DNA of 64,000 nt from positions 1 through 64,000 of the forward strand of contig JAJCXO010000035.1 in the NCBI GenBank assembly GCA_029263395.1. The letters run 5' to 3'. The DNA comes from Acidobacteriota bacterium (lineage in GTDB: Bacteria > Acidobacteriota > Thermoanaerobaculia > Multivoradales > J023). Of the stretch, positions 16,404 to 26,436 are shown piece by piece. The position numbers were made by a program, and so were the translations under genes. Below the pieces are notes generated by a model. The model saw only the letters and a program-made list of their open reading frames with translations. It had not been told where the DNA came from and did not search any database. The number at the start of each line of letters is the position of its first letter. Within the stretch, counting starts at the first letter, position 1.

Positions 16404-17017
16404 CGGATCGGCAAAACTCTGGGTAGGAGCGCCCGGCTGTGCGCCCTAATGCCAAACCGAACGGGATTCGGAGAAGAAGGCCAGCAAAATCCTGGGCCCT
16501 GGAGAGAACGCATCGAGCGCTCTCGGACTCCTGTCCAAACCGATGCGGAGCGTCTTGTCCATCTTGACCCTAGCGCCTTGGCGTCAAAAGGACGTCGTTA
16601 CCGAGATCCAACAAGCGCTCCCCCGGCGGGAGAACGCCTCCACCGTCTTCTGACTCCCGCTCCGACCCCGGGAGCAGACGTGTTCCAACGTTCGAGAGGT
16701 CTTCTCCGGCTCGCGGACCCCTTGCCGTACCGAGCGACACCTGTTCTCCCACGGTTGGACGCGAGTCGCAACGTTGGAAAGGTCTTCTCCCGGCGTTTGG
16801 GTGGCAGTTTGGATCGTCGAAAGGTCCTCTCCCGGTCACCTTTTTCAGGCACTGTCGACCGAATCACCCAAATGGGGTCGCACATTGACCGATTTGGCCG
16901 AATAGGGAGCGGACTAGAGGGTGCTGCTGGTCCCTTGCGGCACCCAGCAGCACCAGCAGCAGCACCCGACGCTCCAGCAGCACCCAGCAGCACGCCAGCA
17001 GCAGCACCCGTCGATAG
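16404..17017. other. Gene-free stretch with degenerate repeats and a CAGCAGCACC microsatellite
   Basis: The region has three scattered copies of AGGTCTTCTCC or AGGTCCTCTCC (near 16700, 16780 and 16823). From about 16938 to 17010 a CAG/CAGCACC microsatellite runs up to the 3' end of queA. Long open frames exist on both strands because stop codons are rare in GC-rich repeats, but their products are low-complexity R/P/A runs without a ribosome site. I see no convincing gene. Confidence 0.6.
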
Positions 17018-18121
17018 TCATGGCGAAGAGCTGATGCATCTCGTGAGAGATCTGGATCCAGCGCGCTGCACAAACATCGCATCGCCATAAGAATAGAAGC
17101 GATACCCGGCCGAAACCGCTTCGCGGTACGCTGTCAAAATTCGATCGCGACCGGCGCGCTCGTCGGCTGCTCCTGGGCGGCTAGCCAGTGCAGACACCAG
17201 CATCAAGAGGGTCGAACGAGGCAGATGGAAGTTGGTGATCAACGCATCGACGGCTCGAAACGCGAAACCCGGGGTTATAAATAGTTCGGTTCTGCCAGAC
17301 CCAGCCTCAACTTCGCCGTGCTCGCGGGCCGCACTCTCCAACGTCCGAACGACCGTCGTCCCGACAGCAACCACCCGGCCACCGGCGTTTCGCGTTCGGC
17401 GAATCGCAGTCGCGGTTGCTTCTGAAACCCAGTAGCGCTCGGCCTCCATCTCATGATCCTCGATCTGATCGACCTTAACCGGCCTGAAGGTCCCCAACCC
17501 GACATGCAACGTGACCGCAGAGTGTTCTACTCCACGGTCGGCAAGAGCCGTCAGCAGGTCGGGACTGAAATGTAGCCCGGCCGTAGGTGCTGCGATCGCT
17601 CCTGGCTGACGGGCAAAAATGGTCTGATAGCGAGTTCGGTCGTCAACCTCGTCAGCTCGACGAATGTAGGGCGGCAACGGAACATGCCCACAACGTTCGA
17701 GATGCGACTCGATCTCGAGATTGAATCGTAGATGTCGGCGACCGTCTTCTCCTACCGCCCTAACTTCAGCAACCAAATCGCACCCTTCGATCTCGAGCAC
17801 TGTCCCAGGGCGCAAACGTCGCGCCGGCTTGGCCAGGGCCTCCCAGATCCGAGAGGCATGTTTCTCCAACATCAACAGCTCGACTCGCCCGCCGTTAGGC
17901 CGGCGACGGGCGAAAACTCTAGCTGGAATGACTCGGGTATCGTTGACAACCAGCAGGTCCCCGGATTGCAGGATCTCAGGAAGGTCGGCCACCGTGCGAT
18001 GGCGGGCGGCGCCTACAGCGTCAACAACCAACATCCGACTACAACCACGATCCAGCGGTTGCTGTGCGATCGCCGACTCTGGCAAGTTGTAGTCGAATTC
18101 AGAGGTCAGCCATGTATCCAT
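17018..18121 (-). CDS. queA: S-adenosylmethionine:tRNA ribosyltransferase-isomerase
   Basis: The enzyme moves the ribosyl part of SAM onto preQ1 in tRNA, making epoxyqueuosine. The 367-residue protein is complete: FDYNLPESAIAQQPL at the start, VVNDTRVIPARV, the PTAGLHFSPDLL core, HVGLGTFRPV, NFHLPRSTLLMLVSA, and YSYGDAMFV near the end. ATG at 18121 is preferred to the TTG two codons earlier. The last 16 residues extend past the usual YGDAMF end and reach the microsatellite-bearing region. It is the last gene of a minus-strand operon, 15 bases after the ABC permease. Confidence 0.96.
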   Translation of the reverse strand: MDTWLTSEFDYNLPESAIAQQPLDRGCSRMLVVDAVGAARHRTVADLPEILQSGDLLVVNDTRVIPARVFARRRPNGGRVELLMLEKHASRIWEALAKPARRLRPGTVLEIEGCDLVAEVRAVGEDGRRHLRFNLEIESHLERCGHVPLPPYIRRADEVDDRTRYQTIFARQPGAIAAPTAGLHFSPDLLTALADRGVEHSAVTLHVGLGTFRPVKVDQIEDHEMEAERYWVSEATATAIRRTRNAGGRVVAVGTTVVRTLESAAREHGEVEAGSGRTELFITPGFAFRAVDALITNFHLPRSTLLMLVSALASRPGAADERAGRDRILTAYREAVSAGYRFYSYGDAMFVQRAGSRSLTRCISSSP

Positions 18122-18136
18122 TGTCAATCGTACCGC

Positions 18137-19108
18137 CTAGTGCTTACGAGGATCGAGCCAATCGCGCAGACCATCACCAACCAGGTTGATGGCAACAACC
18201 GCAAAAACCAGCACGGCAGACGGAAACCCTGCCACCCACCAGGCAGTGAGTAACACGCCTTGCCCGTCCGCAATCATATTGCCCAAACTGGCTTGTGGCG
18301 GCTGTACGCCAAAACCAAGGAACGACAACGATGTTTCGATCAAGATCAAGTTACCCACTCTGAGCGTAGCCGCCAACATCACAGCAGTCATGGCATTAGG
18401 CAACATATGACGGAAAAAAATCCGCACCTCCCCTAATCCCTGCCCACGCGCCGCAAGTACGAAGTCACGCTGCCGGAGGCCCATTAGCTCCGCACGCATC
18501 AACCGGCTGATAGGGGGCCACGAAGTCATCCCCAACAACACAATCAACATCCAGGTGTCGGTAGCGAACAATGCGGTCAGCGTCATCAGCAGGAAAATCC
18601 ATGGAAGCGTCAGGATGCCATCCACAAAACGCATCAGGAGACTATCGAGCAACTTGCCGCCAAGGGCAGCAATTGCACCCACCGCAATCCCGATTATCAA
18701 CGCGAGAACAACCGACAGGACACCGATCATCAACGAGACACGGATCCCGTATATCAATCGCGATAGAACATCGCGCCCGAATTTGTCGGTACCCAACACA
18801 AAAACACGCTGATCGAGTACTCCGTTTTGATCAAGGTTCAAAACCTCGGTCACCGGATACTCCTGGGTCTGACCCAGCCGGTCGACGATCAGTTGATCTC
18901 CGCTACGCTCCACCCGATTGGCCAAGCGCCAGCGGCCATGTTCGAGCTGCATCGCGGCCATCGCCGTCAGCGGCGGCTGGTGCTTGCCCGCAACCGCATC
19001 GATCTGTTCGACCGGGTCGTACGGAGCAATCCAAGGTGCCGCTAGGCCCACCAAGGCCAACGCCAAAAGCAGGAAGAGTCCGCCCCGCAACAAATAGTTA
19101 GGTGGCAT
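18137..19108 (-). CDS. Oligopeptide-type ABC transporter permease (OppC/DppC family)
   Basis: The 323-residue inner-membrane protein has an N-terminal helix, a long extracytoplasmic insertion (about residues 35-110) and five further helices. The EAA loop that contacts the ATPase is visible as FVLAARGQGLGEVRIFFRHMLPN. The start at 19108 is chosen because it fits the family N-terminus and overlaps the stop of the upstream permease by 11 bases. ATG at 19144 is an alternative. It forms a heterodimer with that permease. The insertion resembles YejE-like members; the substrate is unknown. Confidence 0.9.
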   Translation of the reverse strand: MPPNYLLRGGLFLLLALALVGLAAPWIAPYDPVEQIDAVAGKHQPPLTAMAAMQLEHGRWRLANRVERSGDQLIVDRLGQTQEYPVTEVLNLDQNGVLDQRVFVLGTDKFGRDVLSRLIYGIRVSLMIGVLSVVLALIIGIAVGAIAALGGKLLDSLLMRFVDGILTLPWIFLLMTLTALFATDTWMLIVLLGMTSWPPISRLMRAELMGLRQRDFVLAARGQGLGEVRIFFRHMLPNAMTAVMLAATLRVGNLILIETSLSFLGFGVQPPQASLGNMIADGQGVLLTAWWVAGFPSAVLVFAVVAINLVGDGLRDWLDPRKH

Positions 19109-20066
19109 CCCGAACCCGTGGATCGAGCCAGGCGTGCAGCACATCTGCCATCAAGCTTCCTAGTACTACCAGGACTCCTGCTAAGGCGGTGCTTGCCAAC
19201 ACCACCGGATAGTCGCGCTGCGATATCGCCTGAAAAACCGCCATGCCAACCCCTGGCCAAGAAAACATGACCTCGACGATCAAAGAGCCGCTGAGCAGAA
19301 TCGGCAACGCAACACCGAACCGCTGAACCAGAGGAATGAGTGCGTTGCGTAGAGCATGCACCCACAGAACTCGGCTCGGAGACAGCCCTTTGGCGTTCGC
19401 GGTGCGAATATAGTCCTTGCCCAGCACGTCGAGGAGGCCGTTACGCACAAAACGCACCACTGCGCCACAACGTGCGAAACCGAGGATGAGGCTCGGTAGC
19501 GCCAGGTGATGCAGCACATCGAGAGCCTGAGCAAAAGGCGAGAGCTGATCCGCACCGTCAGACCGCATCTGATTGATCGGGAAAAGTTGCCAACGCACTG
19601 CCAACACTTCGATCGAGATCAGAGCCAGGCAAAAAATCGGCAAAGAGAAGAGTAGTAGTGAAACAACACGGATCTGGCGATCGATCCACGATCCAGCCCG
19701 CACTGCCGCCAGCAAGCCTAGAACCAAACCCACGATATGTTCGATGGTGACGCCAGCAAGGACCAACAAGACCGTGTTGGGCAACCTGTCCATCAACACG
19801 TCGAACGCAGGGCGCTCTAGTGAAATCGAATAACCCCAATCACCTCTTAGTACCGCACCTAACCAACTGATGTACTGCTCGGTCACTGGCCTGTCGAGAC
19901 CGTAGAGCTCACGCAGCTCCTGACGTTTGTCCTCCGACATCCACGGGTTGTCAAAAAGCCGCAGCGGCTCACCCGGCGCCAAGTGGATGAGGAAGAAGGT
20001 TGTCGTCAGAACAAAAAACAGCAGAATGGCTGATGAGCCAAGCCGACGTAAGACAAAGCGGAGCAC
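19098..20066 (-). CDS. Oligopeptide-type ABC transporter permease (OppB/DppB family)
   Basis: The 322-residue protein begins MLRFVLRRLGSSAILLFFVL at a GTG codon. It has the family's LAPGEPLRLF loop, the RQELRELYGLDRPVTEQYISWL segment, an EAA loop (YIRTANAKGLSPSRVLWVHALRN) and six helices. It pairs with the OppC-like permease, whose gene overlaps its end, and starts 20 bases after the binding-protein gene. No OppD/OppF ATPase is encoded nearby, so those must come from another locus. Confidence 0.93.
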   Translation of the reverse strand: MLRFVLRRLGSSAILLFFVLTTTFFLIHLAPGEPLRLFDNPWMSEDKRQELRELYGLDRPVTEQYISWLGAVLRGDWGYSISLERPAFDVLMDRLPNTVLLVLAGVTIEHIVGLVLGLLAAVRAGSWIDRQIRVVSLLLFSLPIFCLALISIEVLAVRWQLFPINQMRSDGADQLSPFAQALDVLHHLALPSLILGFARCGAVVRFVRNGLLDVLGKDYIRTANAKGLSPSRVLWVHALRNALIPLVQRFGVALPILLSGSLIVEVMFSWPGVGMAVFQAISQRDYPVVLASTALAGVLVVLGSLMADVLHAWLDPRVRDAT

Positions 20067-20086
20067 AACAGCTTAGGCTGAGGAGC

Positions 20087-21730
20087 TCAACCTTCATCCT
20101 CGAGACGCCAACGGCGTATGTTGAAAAAGCCCGAGAGCGCGTTGGGGTCGACGTTGTGGAGGTTCTTGTGCACCGCAGTCAGTCGCCGCGACTCGTAGAG
20201 GAAGGTCATCGGGACGTCTTCATGGAGCATCACTTGCAGGCGGTCGTAGAGTGGCTTCGCCATCAGCTGATCGAGCTGCTCGACCGTCGCATCGATCACC
20301 GCATCAACCTCTGGATTCGAGTACATCCCCCAGTTGTAACCGCCGTCGATGGCATCAGAATGGAAGAAGTAGGACGTGTTGAGACTGGTGTCCAGCGCTA
20401 GCGCCTGGATGACGGCATCAAAGTCGTGCTGATTCAAAGGCCCGAGCAAGGCGTTGAACTCCATCGAGCGAGTCCGTACCTCAACGCCAATCCTCTTCAG
20501 ATGCTCTTGGATCATCGGCAACAGATCAACCCGTACCTGGCTCTCAGAGTTGGTGATCAACTCAAAGCTGAAGGGCTCGCCGCCGCGATCGCGAATGCCG
20601 TCACCGTCGGTATCCACCCAACCGTGATTGGCGAGGATTTCCTTGGCTCGCCCTGGATCATAAGGCCAAGGCTTCAACTCGTCGTTGTGAGTCCATAAAT
20701 TCGACGGGAAGGGTGAATGTGCTGGACTCGAATAGCCGAAATGCAGGGAGTCGATGATTTCTTCACGGTCAATGCCCATCGTCAGGGCTTGACGAATCTC
20801 CTTGTCCGCAAACAACGGCCGTGAAACATTCCACGCCACAAAAAAGAAAGATCGTGGTATGTGGCTGAGTAACTCCAGATCTGGCTCGTTCACGATCATT
20901 GCCGCATCCGAGGGGTCGATCACTTCGATCATGTGGGCCTGACCTGAACGCAACAGCGCTAAACGACTGTTGGTATCTGGCGTGATCTGAAACACGATCC
21001 GATTCGTTGTCGGCACCCCGTCTTCGAAATACCGTTCATTTCGCCGCAAGACGAACCGCTGTTGAGGCTGCCACGATTCCAAAATAAATGGACCGTTGAC
21101 GACCATGTGCTCATGAAACCATGTGTTGTTTTGTCGCCATTCTTCAAAAGGCAGCAAGCTCCAGGCATGCTTTGGCAGAATCACACCAAGATTGGCATCT
21201 TGGAGCTGAGCAGCATAAGCCTCGGAAAAGTGAAAAACCACCGTCAACGGATCAACGACCTCTACATCTGTAATCCGAGACTTGGCCTCGGCAAAGCTCC
21301 AAGTGACCGCAGGGTGCACCTGTGCTTGCCAGGTCCAACGCACATCCTCGGCCGTGACAGCAACACCGTCACTCCACACAACCTCATCGCGCAAATGAAA
21401 GGTCAACCGGAGACGATCATCCGAGAATTCGTAGGACTCAGCGAGTCTCGGTTCAAAAGACGGTGGCCCATCTTGATAGTCAGCCTGTTCCTCGACCAGC
21501 TGCAAGAACCACGCAAAGTAGAGCATGCCGTTCATGATCGGAGTCGAAGGCGTCGTGAGCTCGTTGACGCCTTGAATATCAAAGGGGTAGGCAATGACCA
21601 CCGAAGGCTCCGGGTTCTCGATGACCGTTTCCCCACACGCAGCCAACAACCCACCCCAAACGACCAGCAGGGCCAACAGAAACGGAGCGGGATCCTGGCG
21701 TGTGGACCCAGTTGATAGATATCTCATCAT
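20087..21730 (-). CDS. ABC transporter substrate-binding lipoprotein (SBP_bac_5, OppA/DppA family)
   Basis: The 547-residue protein has a lipoprotein signal (lipobox LLAAC near residue 32). Family features are PRLAESYEFSDDRLRLTFHLR, WSDGVAVTAEDVRWTWQ, the hinge region with RRNERYFEDGVPTTNRI, VDTDGDGIRDRGGEPFSFEL, and a C-terminal lobe ending in a typical LHNVDPNALSGFFNIRRW. It captures peptides or similar solutes in the periplasm for the two permeases downstream. A good sigma-70 promoter lies about 140 bases upstream. Confidence 0.93.
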   Translation of the reverse strand: MMRYLSTGSTRQDPAPFLLALLVVWGGLLAACGETVIENPEPSVVIAYPFDIQGVNELTTPSTPIMNGMLYFAWFLQLVEEQADYQDGPPSFEPRLAESYEFSDDRLRLTFHLRDEVVWSDGVAVTAEDVRWTWQAQVHPAVTWSFAEAKSRITDVEVVDPLTVVFHFSEAYAAQLQDANLGVILPKHAWSLLPFEEWRQNNTWFHEHMVVNGPFILESWQPQQRFVLRRNERYFEDGVPTTNRIVFQITPDTNSRLALLRSGQAHMIEVIDPSDAAMIVNEPDLELLSHIPRSFFFVAWNVSRPLFADKEIRQALTMGIDREEIIDSLHFGYSSPAHSPFPSNLWTHNDELKPWPYDPGRAKEILANHGWVDTDGDGIRDRGGEPFSFELITNSESQVRVDLLPMIQEHLKRIGVEVRTRSMEFNALLGPLNQHDFDAVIQALALDTSLNTSYFFHSDAIDGGYNWGMYSNPEVDAVIDATVEQLDQLMAKPLYDRLQVMLHEDVPMTFLYESRRLTAVHKNLHNVDPNALSGFFNIRRWRLEDEG

Positions 21731-21871
21731 GTACTCTCGCTCGGCGGCCGAATAAGCACGCGGTCATGACCCGCTGACGTGCGATCGCGGGTGCGGCAGC
21801 CGGTGCTCGAGACCACCAACTAGACCACATGCTGCCGGATTGTATCGTGCCCGATGAACCCAAGTTGTATT

Positions 21872-21900
21872 ATTACAGCTATTACACTGGACACGGTCAA
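21872..21900 (-). promoter_or_regulatory. Sigma-70 promoter for the ABC importer/queA operon
   Basis: Read on the minus strand, TTGACC (21895-21900) and TGTAAT (21872-21877) are separated by 17 bases; each matches its consensus at five of six positions. The binding-protein ATG is at 21730, leaving a leader of about 135 bases. The plus strand toward the sensor kinase has no equally good pair. Confidence 0.65.
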
Positions 21901-21965
21901 TGTATCTTGCGTAAGGACTTTTTGCAAAAACCAGCCACTCGGAGCGCAGATGTTATGCTGCGGAC

Positions 21966-23339
21966 ATGTCTCCATTGACCTCCAAGCGCCTGGTTATTGC
22001 CGCCATTACGTTCGCGCTCTTCATTATTTTCGACATCGCACTACTCGGCTGGTTGATCTTCAGTTCGCTTTCAAAACGGGAGATCGACAAAGCCTTCTTC
22101 GAAACCCGCGCCGAGGCCGAGCCCTTGGCACGGCAGCTCGAAGAACAGGCTCTGACTCTAGGTCAAGATCTCTATGTCGCAGTATCGTCCTTGACGACGC
22201 TGACCACTTACATTCAGTCGTTCCCCACCCAGCGCGAGATGATCCGCCGGTTCGAGATCCGCGACCGCGACGGCAAGGTGGTCTATCAGGAAGAGAGCTC
22301 CAACGAGCTACCAATCAGTGACGGTGATGTGCCCCGAATCGAGACCGGAGACGGTGACTCGTTGGAAGTGCCGTACCAAGCGCCATCGATGGATCTAGAA
22401 GAGGTCGAGGTGCCGATCGGAGATCTCGGCACAATGATCGTCGGTTTGAGCGGTCACGTACTCGAAGAACGGATCGGAGACTTGCGCCAAGACTTGATCC
22501 GGCAGACATCTCTGATCGGTGTCTTGACCCTTGTCCTCTTGGTCGCAGCCTTCACCGCGATCTGGATGTTATTCCACCGTGCCCGACGCCTCGAGGAGCA
22601 AGCGATCGAAGCCGAGAGGCTGGCATACATCGGCACATTGGCCTCAGGCTTGGCGCACGAAATTCGTAATCCCCTGAACTCACTCAGCCTCAACATGCAG
22701 ATGCTCGAGGAAGAGGCCCGAGAACGGGGCTCCGGCGGCTCACAAATGCGCCTGCTCTCGATCACCCGTTCAGAGCTTCGACGGCTCGAGCGACTAGCAA
22801 CCGATTTCCTGTCCTATGCCAAGCCACGTGCTCTGGAACTCCAGGAAGTCTCAGCAGTTGTGCTGTTGGAACGAGTCCTCGAAGTAATGGGTGGCGAAAT
22901 CCAAGAACGTGGCACATTGGTCGAGATCGAGGATCAAAGTGCCGACGCTATGGTGAGCGTCGACCGCGGCCAGATCAACCAACTCCTGATCAACCTCACG
23001 CAAAACGCCTTGGCAGCCACCGAGGGTTCCGATCAAGGCCGAGTTCGCCTGATCGCTCGACGACAAGCAGGGCACGTCGAGATCGAAGTTGTCGACAATG
23101 GCCACGGCATCTCGCACGAGGATCGCGAGCGTATGTTCGAACTCTTCTTTTCGACCCGCAAAGGCGGCACCGGCCTTGGCCTCGCGATTGTCAGCCGCAT
23201 CGCCAAGGCTCACCGCGCTGAGATCGAAGTCGAAAGCGAGCCGGGCAAGGGAAGTACGATTCGGCTACGGTTGCCTATCGCGGCGACTCCAAAGATCACG
23301 AGCCAACGCCCGGGCGCCGAAGTGCTGATCAGTAGCTGA
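21966..23339 (+). CDS. Membrane sensor histidine kinase (ZraS/NtrB-like), orphan
   Basis: The 457-residue protein has a helix at about residues 8-30, an extracytoplasmic sensor domain to about 175, a second helix (TSLIGVLTLVLLVAAFTAIW) and a kinase core. The phospho-acceptor is H231 in ASGLAHEIRNPLNSL. The N box (NQLLINLTQNALAATEG), G1 (VVDNGHGIS) and G2 (GGTGLGLAIVSRI) are intact. No response regulator is adjacent. The kinase subtype commonly pairs with NtrC-family regulators, and a receiverless one is encoded 3.1 kb downstream, but direct phosphotransfer to that protein is impossible. Confidence 0.93.
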   Translation: MSPLTSKRLVIAAITFALFIIFDIALLGWLIFSSLSKREIDKAFFETRAEAEPLARQLEEQALTLGQDLYVAVSSLTTLTTYIQSFPTQREMIRRFEIRDRDGKVVYQEESSNELPISDGDVPRIETGDGDSLEVPYQAPSMDLEEVEVPIGDLGTMIVGLSGHVLEERIGDLRQDLIRQTSLIGVLTLVLLVAAFTAIWMLFHRARRLEEQAIEAERLAYIGTLASGLAHEIRNPLNSLSLNMQMLEEEARERGSGGSQMRLLSITRSELRRLERLATDFLSYAKPRALELQEVSAVVLLERVLEVMGGEIQERGTLVEIEDQSADAMVSVDRGQINQLLINLTQNALAATEGSDQGRVRLIARRQAGHVEIEVVDNGHGISHEDRERMFELFFSTRKGGTGLGLAIVSRIAKAHRAEIEVESEPGKGSTIRLRLPIAATPKITSQRPGAEVLISS

Positions 23340-23356
23340 AGACAGCAGCAGCCGAC

Positions 23357-23521
23357 TCAACTCCCAGTCATTGCTTCGAATTCGTCCTCGGTCGTAAATT
23401 CGTCGGGTTCGTCGGCACCGCACGACATACACATCACTTCGGTCACCACGCTTTCCGCCCACTCGAAGGTGTAGCAGGGTGTCTCACAGTTGATACAAAC
23501 CAGGTACTCAGGCGCGTCCAT
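23357..23521 (-). CDS. 54-residue zinc-ribbon-like acidic protein
   Basis: The start at 23521 is set by an excellent ribosome site (GGGAGGCATC before the ATG). The protein has two Cys pairs, CINC near residue 8 and CMSC near 31, plus an extra Cys between them, suggesting a small zinc ribbon. The C-terminal third is acidic (ADEPDEFTTEDEFEAM). No family is recognised. It ends 17 bases from the convergent kinase gene and is transcribed away from the ribosomal operon. Confidence 0.65.
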   Translation of the reverse strand: MDAPEYLVCINCETPCYTFEWAESVVTEVMCMSCGADEPDEFTTEDEFEAMTGS

Positions 23522-23588
23522 GATGCCTCCCGTGGCGAATAATCTACAGACAGGATGGTATCGCAAAATACGGAAGGCGAGCCGACCA

Positions 23589-23617
23589 TTGACCCGGCAG
23601 GGTCTTCGTGGTATTTT
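23589..23617 (+). promoter_or_regulatory. Sigma-70 promoter of the rplU-rpmA operon
   Basis: TTGACC (23589-23594) and TATTTT (23612-23617) lie exactly 17 bases apart; each matches consensus at all but one or two positions. The rplU ATG is at 23692, giving a leader of about 70 bases that begins with a hairpin. Confidence 0.72.
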
Positions 23618-23624
23618 CCCCGCC

Positions 23625-23640
23625 TTCGCCGTTCGGCGAA
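23625..23640 (+). promoter_or_regulatory. Hairpin at the 5' end of the rplU leader
   Basis: TTCGCC-GTTC-GGCGAA is a perfect 6-base stem with a tetraloop, right at the expected start of the transcript. Ribosomal protein L21 operons in other phyla have autoregulatory leaders; this could be a counterpart or a stabilising 5' stem. It resembles no named leader family closely enough to assign. Confidence 0.45.
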
Positions 23641-23691
23641 CCCCAACGCTTGCTCAAATCCCCCCAAGAAAACCCGTCCGGGAGCAGAACG

Positions 23692-24009
23692 ATGTATGCA
23701 GTGATTGAAACAGGTGGTAAACAATACCGCGTGCAGCCAGGAGACATCATCGATGTCGAGCTACTGCCGAACGTGACGGAGGATGAGCCGAAAGTTGTTT
23801 TCGACCGCGTCCTGCTGGTCGACAACGATGGCGAAGTGCAGGTCGGGAATCCAGTCGTCGAAGGAGCACAAGTCCACGGCGAGCGGCTCGCCGAACGACG
23901 CGGCCCCAAAATACTGATCTTCAAGATGAAACGCCGCAAGGGTTATCGTCGCAAAAACGGCCATCGCCAAGACCTGCTGCAGGTCAGGATCAAAGACATT
24001 CAGTCATAG
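23692..24009 (+). CDS. rplU: 50S ribosomal protein L21
   Basis: The 105-residue protein binds 23S rRNA. Family marks are MYAVIETGGKQYRVQPGD, the central VGNPVVEGAQVHGE, and the C-terminal KMKRRKGYRRKNGHRQDLLQVRI. The ATG at 23692 aligns with the family and follows a GGGAGC site; an upstream in-frame start would add a meaningless extension. rpmA follows after 12 bases in the conserved L21-L27-Obg order. Confidence 0.98.
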   Translation: MYAVIETGGKQYRVQPGDIIDVELLPNVTEDEPKVVFDRVLLVDNDGEVQVGNPVVEGAQVHGERLAERRGPKILIFKMKRRKGYRRKNGHRQDLLQVRIKDIQS

Positions 24010-24020
24010 GAGAGTTGTGA

Positions 24021-25340
<1,320 letters not shown>

Positions 25341-25347
25341 ATATCTC

Positions 25348-25947
25348 ATGGTTGTGAAGCTAGGACTCTACGGCGGTAGCTTCGACCCGATCCACTTCGG
25401 CCATCTCAAACCTACTCGGGAAGCACGGTTGGTTCTCGGTCTCGACCGCGTGATCTACCTGCCGACAGCTCATCCACCCCACAAACTACGCCGCGATGGT
25501 GCATCGGCTCTTGCCCGCTTTACCATGACTGAGCTGGCGCTGCTGGAGGATCCGCAGTCTGTTGTGTCTTCTCTGGAGTTGAATGACCGCGTTACCTATA
25601 CCATCGAGACTCTCCAGCACTTCCGCCGAGAACACCCCGAAGCCCAACTCTTTCTCATCCTTGGCAGCGACTCCCTGCAACAGCTCGACACCTGGCGTGA
25701 ATGGCGGAGTATCTTGGCCCTCGCCAATCTTGCTGTACTCGAACGACCGAATCACAACCCCGGCGAACTGCCCGCAGAAATCGACCGGGCGCTCGACCCG
25801 TCTCGCGTCCATCACATCAAGAATGTGCCCATAAACTGTTCGTCGACTGAAATCCGGCGACGCCTGGCGGCACGATCCAAAGACCTCGACCAGCTCGTCC
25901 CACCGCTGGTGCTAAACTACATTCACAAATATGACCTCTATCGATAA
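25348..25947 (+). CDS. nadD: Nicotinate-mononucleotide adenylyltransferase
   Basis: The 199-residue enzyme makes nicotinic acid adenine dinucleotide, a step of NAD synthesis. It shows the nucleotidyltransferase motif GLYGGSFDPIHFGHL, then LPTAHPPHK, LFLILGSDSLQQLDTWREW, and the C-terminal ISSTxIR-type NCSSTEIRRRLAA. The ATG at 25348 is chosen by alignment. The gene overlaps rsfS by 17 bases, and this order (obgE-nadD-rsfS) is common in bacteria. Confidence 0.96.
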   Translation: MVVKLGLYGGSFDPIHFGHLKPTREARLVLGLDRVIYLPTAHPPHKLRRDGASALARFTMTELALLEDPQSVVSSLELNDRVTYTIETLQHFRREHPEAQLFLILGSDSLQQLDTWREWRSILALANLAVLERPNHNPGELPAEIDRALDPSRVHHIKNVPINCSSTEIRRRLAARSKDLDQLVPPLVLNYIHKYDLYR

Positions 25948-26362
25948 AAGCCCGCACGATCTCGTTGAGACGGAGTCCGAACAGGCTGCCCAGCTTGAAA
26001 CTCCGGCCGCCGACTCAGAGACCTACGTCCGTATCGCCGTCGAAGCAGCGCTCAACCTCAAGGCCGAACGCTTGTTGGTGCTGGACCTCGACGCAATCAG
26101 CGATTTCACCGCCTGTTTCTTGATCTGCAGCGGAACCAACGAGCGTCAGGTCCAGGCCATCGCCGACACCGTGGTCAAGAAACTCCGTGGCCAGGGCTTG
26201 CGCCCACTCCATGCCGAAGGTTTACGCCACGGCCGTTGGATCTTGCTCGACTACGGCGGTGAGATGGTGATTCACATCTTTCTCGAGGAAACCCGCGACT
26301 TCTACGGGCTGGAACGTCTGTGGTCCGACGCTCCTGAAATCACCTCGCGGTTCGTCTCTTGA
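25931..26362 (+). CDS. rsfS: Ribosomal silencing factor RsfS (Iojap family)
   Basis: The 143-residue protein binds L14 on the large subunit and blocks subunit joining under starvation. Typical family segments are LVLDLDAISDFTACFLICSG, TNERQVQAIADTVV, RPLHAEGLRHGRWILLDYG and VIHIFLEETRDFYGLERLW. About 30 acidic, Gln/Glu-rich residues precede the conserved domain. Its start lies inside the nadD end, implying translational coupling. Confidence 0.96.
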   Translation: MTSIDKSPHDLVETESEQAAQLETPAADSETYVRIAVEAALNLKAERLLVLDLDAISDFTACFLICSGTNERQVQAIADTVVKKLRGQGLRPLHAEGLRHGRWILLDYGGEMVIHIFLEETRDFYGLERLWSDAPEITSRFVS

Positions 26363-26436
26363 ATTCCACCGCGCCGAGAGTATTGAGCGCAGAGACTGCA
26401 ACGCTCTGAGCTCTGGAGAGCGCTGAGGCTGAGGCG

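Noticed and set aside
16449-17090. Plus-strand open frame of 213 codons between the membrane protein gene and queA
   Set aside because: The product is an Arg/Pro/Ala-rich low-complexity chain, it has no ribosome site, it runs through a microsatellite and overlaps the queA end on the other strand.
20087-21730. Nickel or dipeptide specificity for the binding protein
   Set aside because: The sequence shows only general SBP_bac_5 features; no ligand-specific residues could be identified by eye.
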